64,000 nt of DNA from the NCBI GenBank assembly GCA_963812775.1, contig CAWEWH010000009.1, forward strand, positions 310,001 through 374,000, in the 5' to 3' direction. The position numbers and the translations under genes were made by a program. This document shows, one piece after another, positions 18,301 through 25,960 of this stretch (within the stretch, counting starts at the first letter, position 1; each line of letters starts with the position of its first letter). Source of the stretch: CAWEWH01 sp963812775. GTDB lineage: Bacteria > Pseudomonadota > Alphaproteobacteria > Rhizobiales > Beijerinckiaceae. The notes under the pieces were generated by a model that worked only from the letters and a program-made list of their open reading frames with translations, made no database searches and was not told the origin of the DNA.

Positions 18301-19104
18301 TTACGCAACGGCCAAAATGAACATGCGCGGAAACCGCAGCAAAGCTTTACCGTCGGCCGACGCCGGATAAGCCTCGGCGATACGCGTCGTATAGGCGGCG
18401 AGGTAGCCATCCCGCTCGCTCTTATCCAACGGATCGATATAGGGTTTGAGGCCGGTCCCCTTCACCCATTCGACGATGGCGGGCGCGCCGTCCAACGGGT
18501 GGTTGTAGACGGTGTGCCAGATGTCGATGTGCCGGGCGACCGGCTTCAACAGCTCGTAGTAGGCCTGAGGGCTCGGCAGCGGCGCCCTGGCTTCGCTCGC
18601 CCGGCTGAGTTTCCCCGCCCACGGCCCGGCCGCCGCCACCTCTCCCATCAGGCGGTGCGAAGGCTCGCCGAGATTGTCCGGCATCTGCACCGCCAGCACG
18701 CCGCCCCGCGGCAGCGCTTTAGCGAGGCGGCGCAGGATCAGCTCGCGCTCCGGCACCCACTGGAACACCGCATTGGCGAAGAGCAGATCGGTGCCGCTTT
18801 CCGGCATCCAGGTTGCAACGTCCGCCTCGACAAAGCGACGGTCCGGCAGGCGCTCACACGCCTGCCGGAGCATGTCGGGCGAGCTGTCGAAGCCGGTGAT
18901 CTCAGCATTGTGGAAGCGTTCGACGAGCAGCTCCGTGGAATTGCCTGGCCCGCAGCCGATATCGACGATCTTGCCGAAGTCGCGGCGCGGCACCTGTGCG
19001 AGGAGATCGCGCGCCGGGCGCGTGCGCTCATCCTCGAACTTCACGTACTGGTCGGCGCTCCAATCCTTGGCGCCCTTGGCGCCCTGCCTCGTCGCCGCGC
19101 TCAC
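18301..19104 (-). CDS. tam: Trans-aconitate 2-methyltransferase
   Basis: SAM-dependent enzyme methylating trans-aconitate, a spontaneous inhibitory by-product of the citric-acid cycle. It shows the family signature DWSADQYVKFEDERTRPARDLL at the N-terminus (given as a short excerpt), motif I VDIGCGPGNST, the acidic GFDSSPDML, and VFQWVPE. The start is GTG 19104, which overlaps the stop of the upstream MltB-type gene (GTGA) and is preceded by GGGAG; this gives 267 residues, normal for Tam. The coupling to a peptidoglycan enzyme looks like a chance neighbour pairing rather than a pathway. Confidence 0.9.
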   Translation of the reverse strand: MSAATRQGAKGAKDWSADQYVKFEDERTRPARDLLAQVPRRDFGKIVDIGCGPGNSTELLVERFHNAEITGFDSSPDMLRQACERLPDRRFVEADVATWMPESGTDLLFANAVFQWVPERELILRRLAKALPRGGVLAVQMPDNLGEPSHRLMGEVAAAGPWAGKLSRASEARAPLPSPQAYYELLKPVARHIDIWHTVYNHPLDGAPAIVEWVKGTGLKPYIDPLDKSERDGYLAAYTTRIAEAYPASADGKALLRFPRMFILAVA

Positions 19105-20321
19105 TGCTTCTCCCCCATTCGCTCGAGAACCGGCCGCGAAGGCCAACAGTCGGTCTTCAGCCCGTTCGCCTTCTGAAAAAGGCCGACCGCGAGCCGCGTC
19201 TTCATGCCGGCCTTGCCGTCGATCTTGTCGGCGTAGAGCTTTAGGGCCGTCAGTCGTTCCTGCATGCGCTCGATATCGCCGCTCGACGCTTGTGTCACCT
19301 GGCTCCACGGCGTCGCGAAAGTCCCCTCGCCGGCAATGCGGTCGGCAAGATGTCCGACGAACAGCACATAGAGATCGGAGAAGTTGAAGTCCTTAAGCAC
19401 GAAGTAGTTCTTGGGAGTAAGGAAACCTGGCCCGTACGGACCGGCCGGCAACAGCAGCGAAGCTTCGATCGCGCCCTTGTCGGCGAGCGGCCGAAGCGGC
19501 TGAAAGCCAAGTCGCACCCACTCCTCAACACGCCTCTTGTTGTCCGGATCGGCCAGCGTGCAGTCGACATTGGGCGGCAGCTTCACCTCGAAGGCCCAGC
19601 GCTCGCCCTTGCGCCAACCCTTGCCGACCAGTTGGCTCGCCACGGAGGCGAGCGCGTCAGGCACGGAACCCCAAATGTCGCGCCTGCCGTCGCCGTCGAA
19701 ATCGACTGCGTATTCAAGATATTGAGAGGGCATGAATTGCGTTTGCCCCATGGCGCCCGCCCACGAGCTGCGCATGGCGGCGGGCTTGATGTGCCCCTCC
19801 TCGATCATCTTCAGGGCCAGCACGAACTCGCGGCGAAAATAGTCGGGACGGCGCCCGACGAAGGCGCGGGTGGCCAGCACGGTAAGAGCATTGTGCCGCA
19901 GCGGTGCGGCCCCGTAGGCGGTCTCGCGCGCCCACACCGCGAGCAGGATCGAGCCCGGCACGCCATAGCGCTGCTCGATCGCCGCAAGCGTCGCGCCGTG
20001 CTTCTGCGCCAGCGTTCTCCCCTGCGCAAGGAGCGCCTTGAACTGTGCCTCTGACAAATACTGCGCCGGCGTCTGGGTGAACTCGGCTTGTGCCGAAGGC
20101 GGCTTCTCGTCCCGGCCCGGGATTACAAGCTCAGGCAGGGTGAAATCCGGTTCGAGATCGGCGGTGGCCAAATCGAAAGTGACGCGCGACACCCCAACCG
20201 CAGCGGCTTCGGGCCGTACACTGTCGAGAAACGCGCGGAAGCGCGCGTCAGCGGCGGCCGCGGCTGACATCAGCGAGGCCATTAGCGCGACAAGCACAAC
20301 GCTATGACGAAGCCCTGGCAT
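19101..20321 (-). CDS. Lytic murein transglycosylase, MltB family
   Basis: Exported enzyme cleaving peptidoglycan with formation of 1,6-anhydromuramic acid. The signal peptide is LRHSVVLVALMASLMSAAAAA. The catalytic domain carries WARETAYG (catalytic Glu), then GAMGQTQFMPSQYLEYAVDFDGDGRRD, quoted here only in its key parts GQTQFMPS and DFDGDG. The C-terminus ends in a PG_binding_1-like module (LKLYADKIDGKAGMKTR). ATG 20321 is preferred over 20342 since it leaves a shorter basic n-region. Its stop overlaps the GTG of tam. Confidence 0.9.
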   Translation of the reverse strand: MPGLRHSVVLVALMASLMSAAAAADARFRAFLDSVRPEAAAVGVSRVTFDLATADLEPDFTLPELVIPGRDEKPPSAQAEFTQTPAQYLSEAQFKALLAQGRTLAQKHGATLAAIEQRYGVPGSILLAVWARETAYGAAPLRHNALTVLATRAFVGRRPDYFRREFVLALKMIEEGHIKPAAMRSSWAGAMGQTQFMPSQYLEYAVDFDGDGRRDIWGSVPDALASVASQLVGKGWRKGERWAFEVKLPPNVDCTLADPDNKRRVEEWVRLGFQPLRPLADKGAIEASLLLPAGPYGPGFLTPKNYFVLKDFNFSDLYVLFVGHLADRIAGEGTFATPWSQVTQASSGDIERMQERLTALKLYADKIDGKAGMKTRLAVGLFQKANGLKTDCWPSRPVLERMGEKQ

Positions 20322-20381
20322 CGGCCCTGCATACGGAAGCATGCGAGGCCACGCAATGCGAGCTTTAGTGCGATCACGCCC

Positions 20382-20409
20382 TTGACACGATAACGCCGGC
20401 GCCTATACT
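20382..20409 (+). promoter_or_regulatory. Sigma-70 promoter of SRPBCC operon
   Basis: TTGACA (20382-20387) and TATACT (20404-20409) are separated by 16 bases, a near-consensus housekeeping promoter that is rare in this GC-rich window. It lies just upstream of an inverted repeat and of the ArsR remnant. Confidence 0.8.
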
Positions 20410-20424
20410 TAACTCCATGGTTAA
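20409..20424. promoter_or_regulatory. ArsR-type operator (TTAAC-N6-GTTAA)
   Basis: The inverted repeat TTAACTCCATGGTTAA begins at the last base of the -10 box and overlaps the ATG of the ArsR remnant. The placement fits a self-repressing ArsR regulator whose start codon lies within its own operator. The cognate regulator is no longer encoded here. Confidence 0.6.
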
Positions 20425-20541
20425 ATAGCGGCGCCTGGCAGCTCCGCCGCTCACAGGCAGAGCGATGATCTGGCTCGCCCGTTACCGCCTGTTTTGGTCG
20501 AGGAAGCTGGATCGGCTTGCCGATTTTTTGGAGGAGCCTCC
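20417..20541 (+). pseudogene. Remnant of an ArsR-family regulator with internal deletion
   Basis: The ATG inside the operator reads M-V-K then a stop (TAG). In the same frame the following codons read RRLAAPPLTGRAMIWLARYR then LFWSRKLDRLADFLEE. That end closely resembles the C-terminal helix of small ArsR regulators that precede AHSA1/SRPBCC genes (typically ...WLARYRRFWEERLDRLEAFLEE). About 70-80 codons, covering the whole winged helix, appear to be missing between codon 3 and this tail. The operator and promoter are kept, so the downstream operon should now be free of its local repressor, unless a paralogue binds. Confidence 0.65.
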
Positions 20542-21006
20542 ATGTCCGCCACCCCTGCCGTCAGAGCGGCCGTCAATCCCGAAGCCAAACCGAGCCTCAC
20601 GCTCAAGCGACGCCTCCGGGCGACGCCCGCGAAGGTCTACGCCGCCTGGACGGACCCGCGGCAGATAGCCCGTTGGTGGGGACCGGCCGGCGCCATCGTG
20701 CTCGAGACCGACGCCGACGTGCGCAAAGGCGGCACTTTCCGCAAGCGCACCCGCACGCCTGACGGCGAGGAGCACGTGGTGAACGGCATTTATCGCGAGG
20801 TCGTGGCGAACGAGAAGCTCGTCTTCACCTGGGCTTGGCACTCGACGCCGGAGCGCGAATCGCTGGTCACCGTGACGCTGAAGCCGGACGGCGCCGATAC
20901 CATCCTGACATTGCTGCACGAGCAGTTCTTCGACGCGGCGGCCCGCGACGGCCACCGCTTCGGCTGGAGCGGCGCCCTCGATACTTTGGAAAGCCTGTTC
21001 GTCTGA
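20542..21006 (+). CDS. SRPBCC / AHSA1-domain protein
   Basis: A 154-residue START-like protein of the Aha1 C-terminal-domain family. Typical features are RRLRATPAKVYAAWTDPRQI, WWGPAG, and a C-terminal GHRFGWSGALDTLE helix. These proteins form a hydrophobic cavity; in this operon type (ArsR-AHSA1-DUF899) the ligand is unknown. The ATG at 20542 has GGAGGAGCC just upstream; the Shine-Dalgarno sequence lies in the last codons of the ArsR remnant. First intact gene behind the TTGACA/TATACT promoter. Confidence 0.9.
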   Translation: MSATPAVRAAVNPEAKPSLTLKRRLRATPAKVYAAWTDPRQIARWWGPAGAIVLETDADVRKGGTFRKRTRTPDGEEHVVNGIYREVVANEKLVFTWAWHSTPERESLVTVTLKPDGADTILTLLHEQFFDAAARDGHRFGWSGALDTLESLFV

Positions 21007-21020
21007 ACGAGGAAACCGAC

Positions 21021-21797
21021 ATGAGCAACAAGGAATTGGAACACAAGGTCGTTTCACGCGACGCGTGGCTGGCGGCTCGCAAGCTGCACCTTGCCGACGA
21101 GAAGGCGTTGACGCGCGCCCGCGACGAGCTCTATCGCAAGCGCCGCGCGCTGCCCTGGGTCAAGGTCGAGAAGGCCTACATGTTCGAGGGGCCCGACCGC
21201 CAGGAGACGCTGGCAGATCTCTTCGACGGCAAGCGCCAGCTCATCGTGAACCATTTCATGTTCGGGCCCGGTTGGCAGGAAGGCTGCGTCGGCTGCTCGT
21301 TCGGGGCCGATCACATCGACGGCGCGCTGGCGCACATCAACGCCGGCGGCGCCGCCCTCGTGGCCGTGTCACGCGCACCCCTTACGCAGATCGAGGCGTT
21401 CAAGCGGCGCATGGGCTGGCGGTTCAAATGGGTGTCATCGCTAGGCAGCGACTTCAACTACAACTTCCACGTGTCGTTCCGGCCTGACGCGAGCGGCAGC
21501 AAGGTCTTCTACAATTACGAAATGCAGGACTTCGCGAGCGAGGAACTTCCCGGCACCAGCGTGTTTTACAAGAATGAGGCCGGCGACATCTTCCACACCT
21601 ATTCGGCCTATGCGCGCGGCGACGAAACCCTGCTCGGCGCCTTCAACTTCCTCGACATGACCCCGCTTGGTCGTAACGAAACCACGGTGATGGACTGGGT
21701 TAAGCACCACGACAAGTATGCGGCCGATGCTCCGGCCAAGTCGCGCACGAAGGGGGACGATACCTGCTGCACCACAGCCGACAAAGGCAGCCACTGA
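21021..21797 (+). CDS. DUF899 thioredoxin-like protein
   Basis: A 258-residue member of the DUF899 family, which has a thioredoxin-like fold. Family marks are VSRDAWLAARKLHLADEKA, the FMFGPGWQEGCVGCSF segment with a CxxC-type Cys pair, and a tail with FNFLDMTPLGRNE and WVKHHDKY. The protein is predicted to be cytoplasmic. It starts 14 bases after the SRPBCC stop with a GAGGAAA Shine-Dalgarno sequence, so it is in the same operon. A redox role is likely from the fold and the Cys pair, but no substrate is established. Confidence 0.9.
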   Translation: MSNKELEHKVVSRDAWLAARKLHLADEKALTRARDELYRKRRALPWVKVEKAYMFEGPDRQETLADLFDGKRQLIVNHFMFGPGWQEGCVGCSFGADHIDGALAHINAGGAALVAVSRAPLTQIEAFKRRMGWRFKWVSSLGSDFNYNFHVSFRPDASGSKVFYNYEMQDFASEELPGTSVFYKNEAGDIFHTYSAYARGDETLLGAFNFLDMTPLGRNETTVMDWVKHHDKYAADAPAKSRTKGDDTCCTTADKGSH

Positions 21798-21818
21798 GTC
21801 GCAACTGAGGAGCCCGTC

Positions 21819-22304
21819 ATGACCGATACACGTCATGCAGACATCGAAAAACCGCGCATCCAATCGGTGCGGCCGCTCCTTCTCGGCGGCCGGCGCGAGA
21901 GCTTCACGGCCGCGGCGATGCAAAACGTCCCTGCCTTGTGGCAGCGCTTCATTCCAGAGGCGTTGACGCTTGGCCCGGTCTCCGAAACGTACGGCGTCGT
22001 CTTCGGGCGCGATGGCGGCGTCGACTACATGGCTGCTGTCGAAGTTCCGAAGACGGCTGGCCTGCCGGCGGCATGGACAAGCATTGACCTACCGGCGCAG
22101 ACTTACGCCGTCTTCGCGCATCGCGGGCACGTCTCGACGATCGGCGCCACGGTGATGGCCGCCTGCCGATGGCTCGACGGCTCAGAGCACGAGCGCCTCC
22201 GCGGCAGCGCCGACGAACCGTCCTTCCTGGAGCACTACAGCCCCGCGTTCGATCCCAAGACAGGCATGGGCGGCATGGAAGCGTGGGTGCCGGTGAAGGC
22301 TTAG
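21819..22304 (+). CDS. GyrI-like / AraC effector-binding-domain protein
   Basis: A 161-residue stand-alone GyrI-like small-molecule-binding domain. Diagnostic stretches are FGRDGGVDYMAAVEV, LPAQTYAVFAHRGHVSTI and the closing GGMEAWVPVKA. Such domains bind hydrophobic cations or drugs, and some hydrolyse cyclopropanoids; without a DNA-binding part it is not itself a regulator. It follows DUF899 by 21 bases with GAGGAG in the gap, as the third gene of the de-repressed operon. Confidence 0.85.
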   Translation: MTDTRHADIEKPRIQSVRPLLLGGRRESFTAAAMQNVPALWQRFIPEALTLGPVSETYGVVFGRDGGVDYMAAVEVPKTAGLPAAWTSIDLPAQTYAVFAHRGHVSTIGATVMAACRWLDGSEHERLRGSADEPSFLEHYSPAFDPKTGMGGMEAWVPVKA

Positions 22305-22314
22305 CCAGGCCGGC

Positions 22315-23976
22315 TTAGGCTCTCGCGAATTTCTTGTACTGGATGCGCTTCGGGATGGTCGAGTCGATGCCGAGCCGGCGCTTCTTGTCTTCCTCGTAGT
22401 CCTGGAAATTGCCCTCGAACCATTCCACGTGGCTGTCGCCCTCGAAGGCCAGCATGTGCGTGGCGATGCGGTCAAGGAACATGCGGTCGTGGCTGATGAT
22501 GACGGCGCAGCCGGCGAAGTCCTCGAGCGCCTCTTCGAGCGCTCGCAGCGTATCGACGTCGAGATCGTTGGTCGGCTCGTCGAGCAGCAGCACGTTGGCG
22601 CCGGACTTCAGCATCTTGGCAAGGTGCACGCGGTTGCGCTCGCCGCCCGATAGCTGGCCGACCTTCTTCTGCTGGTCGCCGCCCTTGAACGCGAAGGACG
22701 CCGCAATAGGCGCGCGAATTGATCTCGCGCTTGCCGAGATAAATGATGTCGTTGCCGCCGGAAATCTCCTCCCACACGGTCTTGTTGGCGTCGAGCGCGT
22801 CGCGCGACTGGTCGACATAGCCGAGCTGGACCGATTCGCCGATCTCGATCTTGCCGGCGTCCGGCTTGTCCTGGCCGATGATCATGCGGAACAGCGTCGT
22901 CTTGCCGGCACCGTTCGGGCCGATGACGCCGACGATGCCGCCCGGCGGCAGCTTGAACGACAGGTCGTCGATGAGCAGCTTGTCCTCGAAGCCCTTTTTC
23001 AGACCCTGGAAGTCGATGACGTTGTTGCCGAGACGCTCGGTCACCGGGATTACGATCTGCGCCGTCTGCGCTCCCTTCTCGGCCGCCTTCTTGACAAGTT
23101 CGTCGTAGCGTTGGATGCGCGCCTTGTTCTTGGCCTGGCGCGCCTTGGGCGAAGCGGCGATCCATTCCTGCTCGCGCTCGAGCGCCCGCTGGCGCGCCTC
23201 TTCTTCGCGGCCCTCTTGCTCGAGGCGCTTGTGCTTCTGGCCGAGCCAGGACGTAGTAGTTGCCCTCATACGGGATGCCGCGGCCGCGATCGAGCTCGAG
23301 AATCCAGCCCGTCACGTTGTCGAGGAAGTAGCGGTCGTGCGTGACGATGAGGATGGCGCCCGGATATTGCCGCAGATGCCCTTCGAGCCAGGCTGTCGTC
23401 TCGGCGTCGAGATGGTTGGTGGGCTCGTCGAGCAGCAACAGCTCGGGCTGCTCGAGAAGCAGCTTGCACAGCGCCACGCGGCGCTTCTCGCCGCCTGAGA
23501 GCTGGTCGACGTCCCAATCGTCGGGCGGGCAGCCCAGCGCGTCCATGGCCTGATCGACCTGCGCGTCGAGATCCCACAGACCCTTGGCCTCGATCTCGTC
23601 CTGCAGGCGCGTCATCTCGTCGGCAACCTCGTCGGAATAGTTGGCCGCGATCTCGTTGTAGCGGTCGAGGATCGCCTTCTTGGCGGCGACGCCCTCCATG
23701 ACGTTCTCGCGCACGGTCTTTGACGGGATCGAGCTGCGGCTCCTGCGGCAGGTAGCCGACGCGCGCGCCCTCGGCCACCCACGCCTCGCCGGTCCACTCC
23801 TGGTCGAGCCCGGCCATGATCTTGAGCAGGGTGGATTTACCGGACCCGTTGATGCCGAGAACGCCGATCTTGGCGTCCGGGTAGAACGAGAGGTGGATGT
23901 TCTCCAGGACCTTCTTGCCGCCCTGATAGGCCTTGGTGAGGCCCCGCATGTGATAGATGAATTGCCTGCCGGACAT
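22315..23976 (-). pseudogene. ettA: Energy-dependent translational throttle EttA (ABC-F), three frameshifts
   Basis: ABC-F ATPase that binds the ribosomal E site and gates translation by ATP/ADP ratio. Both ATPase modules are readable: Walker A GINGSGKST and GPNGAGKTT, signatures LSGGEKRR and LSGGERNR, Walker B LLLDEPTNHLD and LLLDEPTNDLD, and a final RIQYKKFARA tail. Total length (554 codons) equals normal EttA. The frame breaks near 23720, 23244 and 22706; at each, deleting one base restores a conserved sequence (LDPSKTVRENV, NYTSWLGQKH, AYCASFAFKGG). Three independent +1 errors in an otherwise perfectly conserved gene point to consensus errors rather than decay. Confidence 0.9.
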
Positions 23977-24123
23977 GGTTTCAAGCCCCCGATCGGGGCG
24001 CCTTGTTCACATATTTACGGAAAAGTTGGGGGGTATCTAAACCTTAGCGCCTGCCATCGCAACACCCCCGAGGGAACCTTCCTGATCTCGCGCGTTAAGC
24101 CATTGGTACGCAGGGGATCACCC

Positions 24124-24234
24124 ATGTCTTTCAGCCAAGCTCGGTCTTATCCAAGCCCGTGGACGGCAATTGTGTCGGCGCTGACCGCTTCCACGGCCAT
24201 GGCGTTCGTGTTGGCTATCATCCTTATCTTCTAG
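24124..24234 (+). CDS. Small predicted membrane peptide
   Basis: Open frame of 36 codons whose second half is one hydrophobic helix (IVSALTASTAMAFVLAIILIF). A near-match to an EcfG promoter (GGAAC at 24073, CGTT at 24093, but a 15-base spacer) lies about 30 bases upstream, in line with two better EcfG promoters just downstream. The ribosome-binding site is weak. No family is recognised; it may be a stress-induced small membrane protein or a chance frame. Confidence 0.4.
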   Translation: MSFSQARSYPSPWTAIVSALTASTAMAFVLAIILIF

Positions 24235-24338
24235 CGGGGCGGTGAGCGCCGGATCACGAAAATTGCGCGCTTCAGCAAGAGCGGGCGCGAAATCGAAGAA
24301 ACGAGAACGCTGGCGCGGAGTTGGCGTCAAACCGTCGG

Positions 24339-24363
24339 GGAACCAAACCGCTCCCGGGGCGTT
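24339..24363 (+). promoter_or_regulatory. EcfG-type general stress promoter
   Basis: GGAAC (24339-24343), a 16-base spacer and CGTT (24360-24363) match exactly the alphaproteobacterial EcfG consensus. It sits 34 bases before the DUF1236-like exported protein gene. Confidence 0.7.
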
Positions 24364-24396
24364 GCCTCTTGTCGTGTCGAAAGTGGGGTAGACGCC

Positions 24397-24789
24397 ATGA
24401 GCATCAGCAGCAGATTTGCCAAGATGACACTTGCAGGAGGCCCCCGCATGGCGCTCTTCGCGCTCGCCATGGCGGCCACCTGCTTGGTTGCGGCGGAAGG
24501 CGTCGCTCAGGGTGGGCGCACGACCGGCACCGTCCCAAAGCCATCGCTGACGGCCGACAAGGAAACGATCGTCAAGGACTTCGTCGCTCAGGACAAACCG
24601 ATCCCGGTGAAGACGGCCGAGACACCGGAAGTGGGCGGCATTGCGCCGAACGGCGTCGAGCTTCTGCCGCTCGGCAGCGTCGGTGCGCGCGTGCCCGAAC
24701 TGGCCCGGCTCAAGTATTTCCTCGGCGAGCGAAACACCATCGTGCTCGTCAATCCCGACAACCGCGAGATCGCCTACGTCGTGAAGTGA
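24397..24789 (+). CDS. DUF1236-like exported protein
   Basis: A 130-residue protein with a signal peptide (MALFALAMAATCLVAAEGVAQ in its core) and a mature domain ending in YFLGERNTIVLVNPDNREIAYVV. The end matches the pattern of DUF1236 proteins (..VVVNDRTVLVDPxTRRIV..), common as small secreted proteins in Hyphomicrobiales. Two starts are possible: 24397, used here, and an internal ATG at 24448 which begins right at the signal peptide. The EcfG promoter upstream suggests induction in general stress. The function is unknown. Confidence 0.7.
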   Translation: MSISSRFAKMTLAGGPRMALFALAMAATCLVAAEGVAQGGRTTGTVPKPSLTADKETIVKDFVAQDKPIPVKTAETPEVGGIAPNGVELLPLGSVGARVPELARLKYFLGERNTIVLVNPDNREIAYVVK

Positions 24790-24793
24790 TGGC

Positions 24794-24819
24794 TCGGCGC
24801 GCGGCGCACGCCGCGCCGA
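24794..24819 (+). terminator. GC-rich hairpin after the DUF1236-like gene
   Basis: TCGGCGCGCGGCG pairs with CGCCGCGCCGA (one two-base bulge) five bases after the stop codon. No T run follows, so it may be a weak or Rho-assisted terminator or an mRNA-stabilising hairpin. Confidence 0.4.
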
Positions 24820-25064
24820 CTGATCAAGCAAGTTCGCGGCCGCGGCGCCCCGACCTGCGATTGAGGCGTTTGCCATGCGCTGGCACGCACAGTCTTGATC
24901 TTTGCATTGCCGACTTGGTCCCCGATGTTTCCGCGCACGGGAACAATCGCAACCGGCTGTCATTGCTCATACAAGACTTGAAATCATGAATGCGGGTGAA
25001 GCTCCAACCCCGCGCGTGGCGCTCGCGCTGGTCGAGCACCGCGTGACATGATCTGGAGAAAGTC

Positions 25065-25274
25065 ATGTCTGTGCCCAACAATGGAACCTTCGTCACCTAT
25101 CCCGCCTCGGTGCAGGGAGACGAGATCGGCGAGGCTCTGGTGCTGACGGCTCTCGGTCGCACGCTCGCCACGCGCTATGACGGCGTGGTGGCCGAGCCGC
25201 TGCCGCCGATGCTGACGCGGTTGCTCGATACACTGCGCATCCAGAATGAAGGTCAGAGCCTCCACGCGCGCTGA
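25065..25274 (+). CDS. NepR-like anti-sigma factor homologue
   Basis: A 69-residue protein whose segment LGRTLATRYDGVVAEPLPPML-TRLLDTLR matches the two-helix core of NepR (IGxxLRxxYDxVVxEPVPDRxxxLLxxL). NepR binds and inhibits the ECF sigma factor EcfG until sequestered by PhyR. Neither ecfG nor phyR is in this window, so this is an orphan copy. A GGAGAAAG Shine-Dalgarno sequence lies upstream. A degenerate EcfG-like element (GGAAC-N16-CATT, about 24940) is roughly 100 bases upstream. The neighbours have good EcfG promoters, consistent with a general-stress locus. Confidence 0.55.
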   Translation: MSVPNNGTFVTYPASVQGDEIGEALVLTALGRTLATRYDGVVAEPLPPMLTRLLDTLRIQNEGQSLHAR

Positions 25275-25302
25275 CTTACGCAACGGGCTCAGGCTCGACT
25301 TC

Positions 25303-25328
25303 GGAACAGGGGCTTGACCGTATGCGTT
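25303..25328 (+). promoter_or_regulatory. EcfG-type general stress promoter
   Basis: GGAAC (25303-25307), a 17-base spacer and CGTT (25325-25328) match the EcfG consensus. It lies 27 bases before the DUF3309 start codon. Confidence 0.7.
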
Positions 25329-25355
25329 CCCACTGGTCGAATGCGGGAAGCACAC

Positions 25356-25508
25356 ATGCGCCTTGTCCTTCTGATCATCATTATTCTGCTTTTGGTCGGC
25401 GCGCTGCCCACATGGCCATACAGCTCCAGCTGGGGGTACTACCCGGCCGGTGGCCTCGGACTTGTCCTCCTCGTCATCCTGATCTTGATCCTGCTCGGCC
25501 AGCTTTGA
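25356..25508 (+). CDS. DUF3309 small membrane protein
   Basis: A 50-residue protein with two hydrophobic helices (LVLLIIIILLLVGALP and LGLVLLVILILILLGQL) joined by an aromatic turn (WPYSSSWGYYPAGG). This is the exact architecture of DUF3309 proteins, abundant in Hyphomicrobiales. ATG 25356 is chosen because it begins the first helix; earlier in-frame ATGs lie within or next to the EcfG promoter. Likely stress-induced. The role is unknown. Confidence 0.82.
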   Translation: MRLVLLIIIILLLVGALPTWPYSSSWGYYPAGGLGLVLLVILILILLGQL

Positions 25509-25578
25509 CGGCAGCAGCAACGCTCGTGCGCCACGTTCGCCGCCCCGGCGGGAACCGGCGGGTTGATGAGGCATCGCC

Positions 25579-25960
25579 TCAATCGTCGGAGGCCGCGTAG
25601 ACGAGGTTGCGGAAGACAGTCCGGTAGTGTTCGCGCCACCCGGGCGCACGGCACGAGCATCACGGCTTAGAGCTCCTCACGCGGATCGATCCAGAAGGCC
25701 TTGCCAGCCATGCCACCCCAATAATACTGCCCGGCCGCACCTGGCGAGGCCGAAAGGCCGGCCGCGAGGCGAACCGCAAAGCCGAGGCCAAAGCCATGGC
25801 CCGGAGCCACAAACTCGCCGATGATCTTGACGTTCGACCCGAGATGGTCCCACGCCATCCACTCCAGTGCCTTGCGTGAGACGATGCGGGCCGCAGGCTC
25901 TCGTCCCGGGAATTGCGAGGACTGGACGCCCATGACAGAAGCTGACGATGCCCGAATCAC
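25579..25960 (-). pseudogene. C-terminal remnant of a class C beta-lactamase-like serine hydrolase
   Basis: About 125 codons survive of a roughly 400-residue serine hydrolase. They read ARIVSRKALEWMAWDHLGS, PGHGFGLGFAVR and QYYWGGMAGKAFWIDPREEL. An in-frame TAA (25667-25669) then interrupts the chain, the next residues AVMLVP are still recognisable, and after one more frame change the true terminus REHYRTVFRNLVYAASDD appears (stop 25579-25581). The catalytic N-terminal half with the SxxK motif is absent. With a nonsense codon, a frameshift and a large truncation, this is genuine decay, unlike the single-base breaks elsewhere in the window. Confidence 0.75.

Noticed and set aside
22315..23976. 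Programmed frameshifting in ettA
   Set aside because: The three break sites have no slippery heptamer or downstream pseudoknot in common, and other genes show the same +1 pattern. EttA is not known to use recoding.
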